From Danxiaibacter flavus (GTDB lineage: Bacteria > Bacteroidota > Bacteroidia > Chitinophagales > Chitinophagaceae), in assembly GCF_041060425.1 (NCBI RefSeq), contig NZ_JAULBC010000005.1, positions 512,367 to 576,366 on the forward strand: DNA of 64,000 bases, given 5' to 3'. Below the pieces are notes generated by a model, which saw only the letters and a list, made by a program, of their open reading frames with translations, did no database searches and was not told where the DNA came from. Below, piece by piece: positions 53,787 to 61,789 of the stretch (the stretch's first letter is position 1; every line of letters begins with the position of its first letter). Made by a program: the position numbers and the translations under genes.

Positions 53787-53788
53787 TC

Positions 53789-55225
53789 ATGGAAAGAAAA
53801 AAGAAAAAAGATGGAATGTTCGAAGGCTATGGGATGGTGCCGCCTCACTCGGAAGAAGCGGAGGTGTCCGTTCTCGGATCTATGTTGAGTTTTCCTGAGT
53901 CAATACCCATGGCGATAGCAAAGCTCAAGGAAGAGGTGTTTTACAAGCAAATACACAAGGTTGTTTTTAAAGCAATTTTGCAGTTGTATGACAAGACTCA
54001 ATCTATTGATTTGATAACTGTTGTTGAGCAAATTAGATCCAATGATGAATTGAGCATCGCTTCTCCGTACGAAGTAACCAGGTTGACAAATAAGGTGAGC
54101 ACGTTCGAGGTTTCGAGGATGGAAGTTTATGTGAAAATTGTTCTTGAATATTTTTTAAAGCGCAAACAAATTGAGATCGGTTCGCGAATGATGGCGGAAG
54201 GATTTGATCCGGGGATTGATGTCTTCGATTCTCTGAATGCAGTTAGCGATGAAATATTGTCGTCGCAGGAAGGAGTTTTAAAAGGAAGCATTAAAACGAT
54301 GGCTGATCACGTCTTCGAGTTAAAAAAGCATCGAGATAGTGTGAAAGCAAAAGGCGTGATCGGAGTTTCGTCCGGATTTAAAACACTCGACAAGTTGATC
54401 GGAGGTTGGGTTGCGCCGAATTTCATCGTAATAGCAGCGCGTCCTGCAATGGGTAAAACTGCAATGGTTCTTTCTTCACTGCATAGTCTCTCTGTCGTCA
54501 ATGGGATTCCCGGTGCTTTTTTCAGCTTGGAAATGTCAGTACTCCAGTTAACGGAAAGACTTGAATCCATCGACTCAGAAATTTTTAATACGAAGCTCAG
54601 AAATGCACAGCTTAGCAATTTTGACGAGATTAAATTATCCAAGACAGAAGATCGTCTGGCCAAGGCCCCTATTTTCATTGAAGATACTCCGGCTATAAAC
54701 ATACGAGAGTTGCGCACTCGCGCCCATATCTTAAAGCGAAAAGCAGGAATACAGTTTATCATGCTTGACTATCTGCAGCTGATGTCGCCGGTTTCTGGTG
54801 GCTCAATGAAAAGCAGAGAACAAGATGTCAGCGAAATGTCCAGAGGATTAAAGCTAATCGCAAGGGAATTAAATATTCCGGTAATTGCCCTCAGTCAATT
54901 GAGTCGCGCCGTTGAGAGCAGGCAAGATAAATTACCTCAGTTATCAGATTTAAGAGAATCAGGATCCATTGAGCAGGACGCCGATGAAGTGCTATTCTTA
55001 ATGCGTCCGGAGTATTATAAGTTCACAGAACCTGTCGTAATCAAAGATGGCACTTATGATGTTCATCAACTTGTGATTTGCAAAATAGACAAGAGTCGTC
55101 ACGGTCCGACTTCGACCGTAGCCCTACGATTCAGAGGAGAGGTAATGAAGTACGAAGATTATCACCTTCAAAATGATGCGGTTTATGTATCGGATCCAGG
55201 TTCAACCGACGATCTTCCTTTTTAA
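53789..55225 (+). CDS. dnaB: Replicative DNA helicase, DnaB family
   Basis: This 478-residue protein has the usual N-terminal helical domain (PPHSEEAEVSVLGSML) and a RecA-like ATPase domain with Walker A ARPAMGKTAM (~residue 220), Walker B IQFIMLDYLQLM, and the arginine-finger region. VIALSQLSRAVESR and LSDLRESGSIEQDADEVLFL are classic DnaB motifs. It forms the hexameric helicase that unwinds phage DNA. Confidence 0.95.
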   Translation: MERKKKKDGMFEGYGMVPPHSEEAEVSVLGSMLSFPESIPMAIAKLKEEVFYKQIHKVVFKAILQLYDKTQSIDLITVVEQIRSNDELSIASPYEVTRLTNKVSTFEVSRMEVYVKIVLEYFLKRKQIEIGSRMMAEGFDPGIDVFDSLNAVSDEILSSQEGVLKGSIKTMADHVFELKKHRDSVKAKGVIGVSSGFKTLDKLIGGWVAPNFIVIAARPAMGKTAMVLSSLHSLSVVNGIPGAFFSLEMSVLQLTERLESIDSEIFNTKLRNAQLSNFDEIKLSKTEDRLAKAPIFIEDTPAINIRELRTRAHILKRKAGIQFIMLDYLQLMSPVSGGSMKSREQDVSEMSRGLKLIARELNIPVIALSQLSRAVESRQDKLPQLSDLRESGSIEQDADEVLFLMRPEYYKFTEPVVIKDGTYDVHQLVICKIDKSRHGPTSTVALRFRGEVMKYEDYHLQNDAVYVSDPGSTDDLPF

Positions 55226-55337
55226 AGAGCTAAAAATAACCGGCCGATACTTTCTGAATTTATTAGCGTATGCTAAAGTGCGTGCGAATAAAATGCTAAC
55301 AAATCAATACCTGTAAAATTTATTAATACAAAGCGAG

Positions 55338-55589
55338 ATGAGTAATACAGCGACATCAATCAATGAAACAACGGTGATGAAGGCTATCGCACTATGTCAT
55401 AAAGAATGGCTGAAACCTGAGGAGGCCCAGATTTATACAAATCTGAAACGCACGCAATTGGCCAGGAAATGCGAGGAGTACGGCATTTATAAAAACCGTA
55501 ACGGATATTACAAAAGGTCCGAACTGGATAAAATTCTGTCCGGAGCGCCAACTAACATCGAAGAAAAGACAAAGGGCATCAAATTATAA
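55338..55589 (+). CDS. Small HTH-type DNA-binding protein (excisionase-like)
   Basis: This 83-residue protein has EWLKPEEAQIYTNLKRTQLARKCEEYGI...YYKRSELDKIL, which follows the MerR-like/helix_turn_helix_17 pattern of excisionases. Its place between the replication and integration ends of the phage would fit an excisionase that works with the integrase, although integrase is on the other strand ~1.7 kb away. Confidence 0.6.
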   Translation: MSNTATSINETTVMKAIALCHKEWLKPEEAQIYTNLKRTQLARKCEEYGIYKNRNGYYKRSELDKILSGAPTNIEEKTKGIKL

Positions 55590-55972
55590 TTGACAGGCCG
55601 GTGGGGATTTTGACAGCTAAAAAGCTATTAAACGATTATATCTGCAAGTGATTTTAAACTTTTTTCACATTATCAAAAGCTTAAGGAGGCATCAAGTTAG
55701 ATCCCTGGACTAGATACTTGAGGCCGTAAATCAGTTGAGAAAGAAAGGGGGCGCTGTGGGGGTAACAATACCCTAAGAAGTTACGATCTTATCTACGGCG
55801 AGCATAAAATAACATTAGATCAGATAGTTATGACTAAAATTGAGGAGCGGAAAAATTCGAAAATGGAAATAATTTCGCCGAATAACTTGCGATTATCAAA
55901 AAAGATATTGAAAATTTAAAGAAAAGATTATAACATTGTTCGCTCAACCAAATTCCCAAGTGCTTTACCTTT
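55590..55972. other. Gene-free spacer before the membrane/SecB-like cassette
   Basis: This 383-bp stretch lacks a supported gene. The only in-frame ATG run (55830-55919, 29 codons) has no recognisable features. It contains AAGGAGGCATC near 55682, like a strong Shine-Dalgarno without a gene behind it. It could include an origin or promoter of the following cassette. Confidence 0.4.
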
Positions 55973-56386
55973 ATGAACTTGCTTGAAAAATGTCTTGATA
56001 ACTTTCTAAAGTTCCAGTGGTTTGTCTATACCCTTGTAGGTGGTATGATTCCGGTGGGAGTTCGCTTTCTTGTAGCGTACAATTTTAATTTGGAAAATAA
56101 ACTTGATATAAAAGACCTTTTATTTGCCTCGCTAGCAATGAACATTTCGAACTTTTCGTTGTTGACAAATGATGATCATAAATTAAAATCGATCTTTTCA
56201 GCAGCTTCAGGCATGCTATTGGTATTTATATCAGTCGCTATCGGGATTTACATGGCAAAGGAGAATGAAAAACTTCATCATCCTGCAGCGAATTGGATAT
56301 TTACCGGTCTTATGTTTATAGTATCGATCGGTTTAAGTTATACGGCGAATTTTACAGCCATTAAAACTAAAGAAGATGCAAACTAG
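55973..56386 (+). CDS. Four-helix membrane protein of the accessory cassette
   Basis: This 137-residue protein has about four hydrophobic segments (around residues 16-34, 46-58, 77-95 and 109-128), with short loops and a charged C-terminus. No family is recognised. It is the first of three overlapping genes next to the integrase, an accessory-gene position in temperate phages. It overlaps the next gene by 11 bp. Confidence 0.6.
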   Translation: MNLLEKCLDNFLKFQWFVYTLVGGMIPVGVRFLVAYNFNLENKLDIKDLLFASLAMNISNFSLLTNDDHKLKSIFSAASGMLLVFISVAIGIYMAKENEKLHHPAANWIFTGLMFIVSIGLSYTANFTAIKTKEDAN

Positions 56387-56762
56387 TGATTATTACTTTA
56401 TCGGTGCTTGCTTGTTGGGCAGCATAACTGGTATTGCTGGCTGCATTAAAATGATAAAGCACGTGCGCTCAAAAGAGCTGGAACGCGAGATATGGAAATT
56501 TCGGAAAACCGCAAGTCTCCATATTATGCACTTCGGCGGTGATGCCGAGATGCTCAGTCTCCTTCGAGATATTGAGATCTTGGAACGGGAAATAGAATTG
56601 CTGTCAAGACAAGAAGTGAATGTCGTTCATAAAACAAAGCTTTTTCATCCTAAAAAGCCATCCGGAAAATTAGAAATGAAAAATGCGCAAATAACTAATT
56701 CAAAATCAATCGAATACAAGGTTCAGGAATCATTAGAACAACTAAACTTGTGTTGGGCATGA
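56376..56762 (+). CDS. Membrane-anchored coiled-coil protein of the accessory cassette
   Basis: This 128-residue protein has one N-terminal transmembrane segment (YYFIGACLLGSITGIAGCIKM) and then a cytoplasmic helical region likely to form a coiled coil (LLRDIEILEREIELLSRQEV). It overlaps both neighbours, so the three genes are translationally coupled. Function unknown. Confidence 0.55.
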   Translation: MQTSDYYFIGACLLGSITGIAGCIKMIKHVRSKELEREIWKFRKTASLHIMHFGGDAEMLSLLRDIEILEREIELLSRQEVNVVHKTKLFHPKKPSGKLEMKNAQITNSKSIEYKVQESLEQLNLCWA

Positions 56763-57214
56763 GCGTAAAAGAAAAGAATGAGTCAAAAAAAACATCAACA
56801 GGTTTTATTCTCGGTATAACTAAAATTGATGTAGAAGATTTTAAAAACAACGTCCCAGTTGATCTTGATGTTACGAATGACTCTTCAATAAAATTTGAAT
56901 ATCGTGCGAGGCTAAAAACGGACGAGGAAAAACGAAGGTTAACTCTCAGTATATATTATGCTTTTATAAGAGACGAAGAGACACTGTTCGAAATAAGAGT
57001 AAACACTGAATTTATTATATCAAGTTTTCAGGATTATATTACGGCTAATCATTCAAAAAAGAAAATATTAATGAATCGTCTGGTTGACGTGGCAAATGCC
57101 CATACTCGTGCCATCCTTGCAATGAAACTTGAGGGCTTTAAAATGAGAGCACTCCACCTTCCTTTTCTTAGGCCAGATGAAATATCGGATACGCTTTTAA
57201 CTCAAGATAAGTGA
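56759..57214 (+). CDS. SecB-like chaperone fold protein
   Basis: I use the ATG at 56759 (4-bp overlap with the previous stop). The 151-residue protein has a SecB-like order: three to four beta-strands (FEYRARLKTDEEKRRLTLSIYYAFIRDEETLFEIRV) and a long C-terminal helix pair ending ANAHTRAILAMKLEG...LHLPFLRPDEI, similar to the end of SecB (AREGLADLVTRGGFPPLxLxP). SecB-like proteins occur with toxin-antitoxin genes and other defence loci. Here it is with two membrane proteins, a combination I do not know. Confidence 0.55.
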   Translation: MSVKEKNESKKTSTGFILGITKIDVEDFKNNVPVDLDVTNDSSIKFEYRARLKTDEEKRRLTLSIYYAFIRDEETLFEIRVNTEFIISSFQDYITANHSKKKILMNRLVDVANAHTRAILAMKLEGFKMRALHLPFLRPDEISDTLLTQDK

Positions 57215-57321
57215 TATCATCTATACAGACAGCCTCTTCCCACAAAAGCAACAGTTCCCGCGCGGAACGATCGTCCAATAGTTGGGGAAGTTGGCCCTTG
57301 CATAAAACATAGATAAACAAT

Positions 57322-58368
57322 TCATTCCGGAAGTGTGAAAATCGCTTCCACTGCACTATTTTGAATATACCGTTTATAAGTCTGTTGTACGTATTTGCTC
57401 GTAGTATGGCCGAGCAGTCCGGCTACGGTCGCTACATCCACGTTATTTCGCTGCAGGAGCACGCTGAAGCTATGTCGGGCGGAATGCCAGGTTATGTGTT
57501 TTTCAATTCCGCAATCTTTTACCCACTTTGATAGTACTTTGTTTGCGCCTTCAGCAGTTGGTAGCTTGAAGATCAATCCGGATCCTCTCTCGCCGATCAC
57601 TTCTTTCAGGACCGGGTGCAAGGGTATTTGAAGCCGATTGCCGGTTTTGGATTGAACCACAGTAATACTATCGTCTTTAATACTTTCCCATTGAAGCTTC
57701 TTTACCTCCGCCCACCTTAATCCGCTGTAAAGTGAAAAAATGAAAGCCTTTTTCACTTCATAGTTTAAGCATGGCGCCTTCATCAGTTTGGTGTATTCCT
57801 CAACCGATAGAATCTCCTTAATTTTCTTATTCTTTCCAGTCTTGGCCTCAATTTCTTCAGCGGGATTATTTTTAAAATAACCATCTTTTGTTGCTGCGCG
57901 GATAAGCTTTTTGAACCTGGTAAAATAACCCGAAGGGGTTTCCCCGTTGTAATTATCAAGCAGATAATTCCTGAACCGTTCGCATAAGTTCTCATTGATT
58001 TCTCCGGGGGAAATAAAATCACGGCCTAAAAACTCTTTGAATGCCGACATGCTATTCTGCAGGTGTCGATTTGTGGAACGTCTGTTGGCTTTTACAAACT
58101 CATTATAGTAATCCAGGAAATTTGATTTTAACTTGTATTCAGGCACATACCCACTTGCGATCGACTGTCGGTCAAGGACCATCTGAGAGCGCTTCATTTC
58201 AAGAATTGCAAGCGCTTCTTTGTTGTGATTCTTCTGCAGCTGATCTTTTGGTTTGCTAAACGTAAATATACCGGTAGCCTTACGTTGACCAGCACCTCTA
58301 CCCCAGGAGAGGTAATAATATATCTTGGACTTGTCTCGGGACGGAGACGATACAATTGAAATGTTCAT
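57322..58368 (-). CDS. int: Tyrosine-type site-specific integrase
   Basis: This 348-residue protein has the typical build: an arm-binding region, a SAM-like core-binding domain (~residues 90-175) and a catalytic domain. Active-site residues are recognisable as Arg218 in SGLRWAEV, His295 and Arg298 in HSARHSF, His321 in GLLGHT and Tyr331 in QQTYKRY. It belongs to the phage/CTn-type integrases of Bacteroidota. It lies next to attR in the tRNA, in the same direction as the tRNA, and drives integration at the 17-bp core. Confidence 0.93.
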   Translation of the reverse strand: MNISIVSSPSRDKSKIYYYLSWGRGAGQRKATGIFTFSKPKDQLQKNHNKEALAILEMKRSQMVLDRQSIASGYVPEYKLKSNFLDYYNEFVKANRRSTNRHLQNSMSAFKEFLGRDFISPGEINENLCERFRNYLLDNYNGETPSGYFTRFKKLIRAATKDGYFKNNPAEEIEAKTGKNKKIKEILSVEEYTKLMKAPCLNYEVKKAFIFSLYSGLRWAEVKKLQWESIKDDSITVVQSKTGNRLQIPLHPVLKEVIGERGSGLIFKLPTAEGANKVLSKWVKDCGIEKHITWHSARHSFSVLLQRNNVDVATVAGLLGHTTSKYVQQTYKRYIQNSAVEAIFTLPE

Positions 58369-58467
58369 CGGGTTCTTTTGTCAGTCAGTGTGTCGGTCAA
58401 ATGTAAGTCAAAATTATGGGTAAAAAGCGTGAAAAATGGGTAGTAACCGGATTGCCTTAAAATGAAA

Positions 58468-58508
58468 AACCGTTGTAAGTCAATGTATTTCAATCATTTA
58501 CAACGGTT
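58468..58508 (-). terminator. Phage-supplied replacement terminator for tRNA-Leu
   Basis: AACCGTTGTAA and TTACAACGGTT form an 11-bp stem immediately after the tRNA 3' end; on the minus strand the hairpin is followed by a U-rich tract. It replaces the ancestral terminator now at 12028-12062. Both loops contain a similar GTAARTCAATGT stretch. Confidence 0.7.
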
Positions 58509-58511
58509 ATC

Positions 58512-58598
58512 TGGTGCCCAAGACTGGATTCGAACCAGCACGCCGGTTAAAGCACTACCACCTCAAAGTAGCGTGTCTACCAATTTCACCACCTGGGC
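58512..58598 (-). tRNA. tRNA-Leu(GAG)
   Basis: This 87-nt gene folds as a class II tRNA with acceptor GCCCAGG/CTTGGGC (one G-U pair), D-arm, anticodon stem CTACT/GGTAG with loop TTGAGGT (anticodon GAG), a long variable arm (GTGCTTTAACCGGC), and T-arm CTGGTTCGAATCCAG. The CCA end is encoded. It reads CUC/CUU leucine codons. The prophage integrated into its 3' end without destroying it. Confidence 0.95.
58514..58530. other. Prophage right attachment site inside tRNA-Leu
   Basis: This is the second copy of GTGCCCAAGACTGGATT, covering the 3' acceptor strand and part of the T-arm of tRNA-Leu(GAG). Integration leaves the tRNA intact because the phage carries the same 17 bases. Confidence 0.85.
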
Positions 58599-58611
58599 AT
58601 TTTGGAGAGTG

Positions 58612-58619
58612 CAAATGTA
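58612..58619 (-). promoter_or_regulatory. Promoter -7 box of tRNA-Leu
   Basis: On the minus strand the sequence is TACATTTG, matching TAnnTTTG, 14 bases before the tRNA 5' end. This lies outside the prophage, so the tRNA keeps its own promoter. Confidence 0.6.
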
Positions 58620-59220
58620 AAGGGAATTATGTAATCTTTTTCAGATCGCAATCTTTGCGGGAAATTTTTTTCTTTAAAAAGTAAAAGTATTGATAATAAA
58701 GGAGTTAGTTCTATGGAGAGTTAGGCTAAAGCCAAGACATTAAGATGAATCCTGATCCGCCAGCTAAAGCCGACGGCAATGAATACGATTCAAGAGCGGA
58801 AGCAACACGACAATCATGTCCGTCATTTGTTCAATTTTTCCGCTAGGGCATTTAAAAGATATAGAAAGAAATGACATCTATAAGATCAATCCCGTAAATC
58901 CCCTAATCCCCAAAATCCCGGTCCAGACATATCCTCCAAACCCGGTCCCGACAAACTCCTCCAAATCCGGGTGTGAAAAATCACAGTAACATTTTGTATT
59001 TCTCCCATTGTTTTCGCGTCTGCATCGTTACATCTTTGTGGTGCTGTTACAGTTTTGGAGTTTGTTTCTCATGGATCATTAAATTTTTTTCATTGGGGGT
59101 TATATGCTGACACACCGACGGCGGTTTTCTAACTGCCGTTTTTCCTAAACCCAATTTTTTTAACCCAGACCAATAAAACTAAATGGTTCATTAAATATTC
59201 GTTTCAACCCTATCCCCTTT
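58620..59220. other. Gene-free spacer with intergenic repeat and hairpin
   Basis: No gene is supported. Around 58880-58985 are tandem-like phrases (AATCCCGTAAATCCCCTAATC, then CCGGTCCAGACATATCCTCC and a variant) that resemble common Bacteroidota intergenic repeats. At 59118-59139 ACGGCGGTT/AACTGCCGT forms a stem followed by five T, a terminator-like signal on the plus strand with no gene before it; a small RNA could end here. Confidence 0.45.
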
Positions 59221-59557
59221 TTAGCTATCAGCTGTCAGCTATGAGCTATCAGCTCACTCAATTCCAGGCATCTTACTTTTTTCACAAGCACCTTAAGTTT
59301 TTCATTGGCATAAATTCTATGGCAGATTATGTGTTTATGCTTACAAAAGAAATAAATCCTCTTTGCATATAGCCGTTGCGTCGCCGCTTTTAGCTATCAG
59401 CTGTCAGCTATGAGCTATCAGCTCACTCAATTCCGGGCATCTTACTTTTCTTATAAACATATTCAGTTTTTTATTAGCACAAAAATTCTATTGCAGATTT
59501 ATGTATTTACGTTAGCAAAAGAAATAAATCGCCCTTGCACATATCCGTTGCGCCGCT
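59221..59557. repeat. Two copies of a ~169-bp direct repeat
   Basis: The block starting TTAGCTATCAGCTGTCAGCT at 59221 recurs at 59390 with high similarity to ~59557. Each copy begins with a run of AGCT-containing short repeats (TAGCTATCAGCTGTCAGCTATGAGC in split form) and ends with GCCGTTGCG/CCGTTGCGCCGC. The AGCT part is related to the repeat at 62599-62650. No coding potential. Confidence 0.75.
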
Positions 59558-59588
59558 GCCTCGCCGCGTCCGCTGCGTGAAACAAAAA

Positions 59589-59616
59589 AAACCTGGCAGC
59601 ACTAACCACCAGGTTT
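59589..59616 (-). terminator. Terminator of the cupin-like gene
   Basis: AAACCTGG and CCAGGTTT form an 8-bp stem; on the minus strand it is followed by a run of T. It lies ~105 bp after the stop of the leftward cupin-like gene. Confidence 0.7.
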
Positions 59617-59721
59617 ACAAAATTTCGTTTCTGAATATCAATCCTTCGCTTCAATCACATCGTACACCGTACCCGCCCGAACGTGCCGTCGGTACGGGCA
59701 GGCATCTAACATCGTACATCC

Positions 59722-60594
59722 TCATGCTTTATCCGCGGCATCAAAAATCCTTCTTCTCTTCCAGTCGTACCATTTCATCGGCATGGTCCTCTTCATCAAG
59801 GTATCTATGTTGCGCATTCCCACAAGATTCCAGGCGCCTTTCAGTTTTCCGCTTACGGAGCTGTTTAGCGCGCGTAAACTCATAGCGAAGCCACTGTCAA
59901 GATATTCCATATGATGCCAGTAGCCACCGGGCATAAACAAGGTATCACCGTGTTCAAGGATCACTTCGAGTCCATTAGCAGATTGCACCGCAGGGTACTT
60001 CTCTACATCAACCTTGCTTTTCTGCGGATCGTAATAATTGCTGAAATCAACCAGGCTCAACACTTCGAATGGTTTACGATAAAGTTTGTGCTGTTCTTCG
60101 TAAGGAAAAAGCAATACACGTTTCCGGCCAATGAATTGTGTGTGCATGATATGGCTCAGGTCAATATCAAAATGCATATGTGTTATGGAACCTTTTCCAC
60201 CTACAAAAAGCATGGGTAATTTTTTTACAAAGCCCTTCATCAAATGTTCGGGCCAGGTAAAATCTTCCTTCAGTTGGGGGGCATGGCTGAAAATGTTGAA
60301 CAGGAAAATTCGCCAGGCTGCCGGCCCCTTGCTGATCATATCAATATAATCTCCGAAAGAGGTATAGTCATCGGCCTTATTAACGGGCGTGTAGGCGTCG
60401 CTTTTTACGTTGTTATAAATACCTATCTGCTTGTCGCCCGCAACGGACTTCAGGTATTCCCATGTCCATTTATTATAAGCGGGCCACTGCTTTGCAAGGT
60501 CACGGATGACAACAGGCACCTGCTTATCAAAATACTTCACCTTAAACTCTTCAGGGCTAATGTCGGATACAACATCCACAGAACGTAACTGCAT
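59722..60594 (-). CDS. Cupin-like (JmjC-type) Fe(II)/2-oxoglutarate oxygenase
   Basis: I chose the ATG at 60594 because a TAnnTTTG promoter box lies 19-26 bp upstream; an open frame to 60681 would include it. The 290-residue protein has a cupin_8/JmjC fold: TPEEF-like start (SPEEFKVKYFDKQVPVVIRDL), metal ligands in HMHFDIDLSH (HxD) and a distal histidine in GGYWHHMEY. Such proteins hydroxylate protein or RNA side chains. Partner unknown. Confidence 0.82.
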   Translation of the reverse strand: MQLRSVDVVSDISPEEFKVKYFDKQVPVVIRDLAKQWPAYNKWTWEYLKSVAGDKQIGIYNNVKSDAYTPVNKADDYTSFGDYIDMISKGPAAWRIFLFNIFSHAPQLKEDFTWPEHLMKGFVKKLPMLFVGGKGSITHMHFDIDLSHIMHTQFIGRKRVLLFPYEEQHKLYRKPFEVLSLVDFSNYYDPQKSKVDVEKYPAVQSANGLEVILEHGDTLFMPGGYWHHMEYLDSGFAMSLRALNSSVSGKLKGAWNLVGMRNIDTLMKRTMPMKWYDWKRRRIFDAADKA

Positions 60595-60612
60595 GTTGGT
60601 ATAGTTTATGTG

Positions 60613-60620
60613 CAAAAGTA
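60613..60620 (-). promoter_or_regulatory. Promoter -7 box of the cupin-like gene
   Basis: On the minus strand TACTTTTG matches TAnnTTTG. A TTGG about 20 bases further upstream fits a -33 element. The ATG at 60594 follows closely. Confidence 0.55.
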
Positions 60621-60754
60621 ATATGAACTTAACGTTAACACCAAGCGGATATTGGAAATTTAGCTGACGATTTACGCACAAAATTGCTTAAAATCACTCG
60701 CATTCTAATATTTCATTGCTTATTTTGTGCTTATAATCATCAAATTAAAGGATT

Positions 60755-61369
60755 ATGCTATTACACATTCATCCCGACGATCCTCAACCCCGTCATATCA
60801 GAGCCGTTGCGGAGTGCCTTAGAGATGGAGGTGTAATTATTTATCCTACCGATACCATTTATGGTTTTGGCTGCGACATTCACCAGCATAAGGCCATTGA
60901 ACGGATCTGCCGCATTAAAAAGATGGATGTTGCCAAGGCTCAACTAAGCTTCGTTTGTTACGATCTTAGCGACCTGAGCAAATACACCAAAAGCATTTCA
61001 ACACCCTTGTACAGAATGCTGAAAAGTCATTTACCCGGTGCTTATACTTTTATATTACCCGCAAGTAAGGAAGTTCCGAAAATATTACAAAGCAAAAAAA
61101 GTACGATCGGTTTACGTGTCCCCGACAATAATATTGCCCGCGCTATTGTCCAAAACCTCGACGGGCCCATCCTTTCTACCTCTTTGCCCGGCGAAATGGT
61201 AGAAGAGTACACAGATCCCGATCTTATATATGAGAACTTTAAAGGACTAGTTGATATTGTAGTCAATGGCGGCATCGGCGGAATGGTTCCTTCTACCGTA
61301 ATTGATTGTACAAAAGATGATTATGAAGTGATAAGGCTGGGTGCCGGTGCGTGGGAAGTGGAAGATTGA
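60755..61369 (+). CDS. L-threonylcarbamoyladenylate synthase (Sua5/YciO/YrdC)
   Basis: This 204-residue protein has the YrdC fold motifs: IYPTDTIYGFGCD near residue 30, the KKMDVAKAQLSFVCYDL region, LPGAYTFILPA, RVPDNNIARAIV and STSLPGEM. The enzyme makes threonylcarbamoyl-AMP from threonine, bicarbonate and ATP for the t6A37 tRNA modification. The length suits the YciO/YrdC type without the C-terminal Sua5 domain. Convergent with rnhB across a tandem repeat. Confidence 0.9.
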   Translation: MLLHIHPDDPQPRHIRAVAECLRDGGVIIYPTDTIYGFGCDIHQHKAIERICRIKKMDVAKAQLSFVCYDLSDLSKYTKSISTPLYRMLKSHLPGAYTFILPASKEVPKILQSKKSTIGLRVPDNNIARAIVQNLDGPILSTSLPGEMVEEYTDPDLIYENFKGLVDIVVNGGIGGMVPSTVIDCTKDDYEVIRLGAGAWEVED

Positions 61370-61370
61370 G

Positions 61371-61399
61371 CTTAAAGCCTAAAGCCCAAAGCTTAAAAC
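61371..61399 (+). repeat. Short AAAGC tandem phrase
   Basis: CTTAAAGCCTAAAGCCCAAAGC is a short tandem run directly behind the Sua5-family stop. A near-identical phrase lies at the end of the heme A synthase gene (63705-63733), so it is a dispersed intergenic repeat. Confidence 0.5.
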
Positions 61400-61466
61400 T
61401 TGGTTTCGAGTCTCAATGAAGTAATTTTCCATAATACTATTCTTTGTAGCCTTATTTTTTGGTTTT

Positions 61467-61789
61467 TTGTGGCAAAAGATCCGTTGTGTATCGCTTGTGT
61501 CGCCGTGCCTCCGTGGTTCCAAAACTTTGTGCTCCTTACTGCCTTCGTGTCTTTGTGGCAAAAGATTCGCTGTGTATCGCCCGTGCCGTACTGCCTCCGT
61601 GGTTCCAAAACTTTGTGCTTCTTACTGCCTTTGCGTCTTTGTGGTAAAAGATTCGCTGTGTATCGCCCGTGCCGTACTGCCTCCGTGGTTCCAAAACTTT
61701 GTGCTTCTTACTGCCTTTGCGCCTTTGTGGCAAAAGATTCGCTGTGTATCGCCCGTGCCGTACTGTCTCCGTGGTTCCTATATCTCGTC
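61467..61789. repeat. 86-bp tandem repeat, about 3.7 copies
   Basis: Units start at 61467, 61553, 61639 and 61725 with TTGTGGCAAAAGATTCGCTG (one T/C variant set); the last is partial. Each contains CTCCGTGGTTCCAAAACTTT and a GCCTTTGCGTCTTTG-like end. The spacing is exactly 86 bp, so open frames in all phases are artefacts. The motif resembles known Bacteroidota intergenic repeats (CACAAAGACGCAAAG on the other strand). It separates two convergent genes. Confidence 0.85.

Larger units (their letters stand above)
12065..58530. mobile_element. Complete temperate siphovirus-type prophage (~46.5 kb)
   Basis: The element is bounded by 17-bp direct repeats in tRNA-Leu. It encodes integrase, S24-type repressor, replication proteins, terminase, portal, capsid, tail tube, tape measure, tail spike, holin-like protein and endolysin. 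A long tape measure, tail-tube and chaperone genes without a contractile sheath gene indicate a long non-contractile tail. I see no frameshift or stop that disables an essential gene. The gene order is unusual: tail-shaft and tail-tip genes lie between terminase and portal. Several small or accessory genes have no recognisable family. Confidence 0.9.

Noticed and set aside
55830..55919. 29-codon frame before the membrane/SecB-like cassette
   Set aside because: Too short and without recognisable features or translation signal.
61467..61789. CRISPR array
   Set aside because: The 86-bp units are repeated as a whole with no unique spacers, and no cas genes are nearby.
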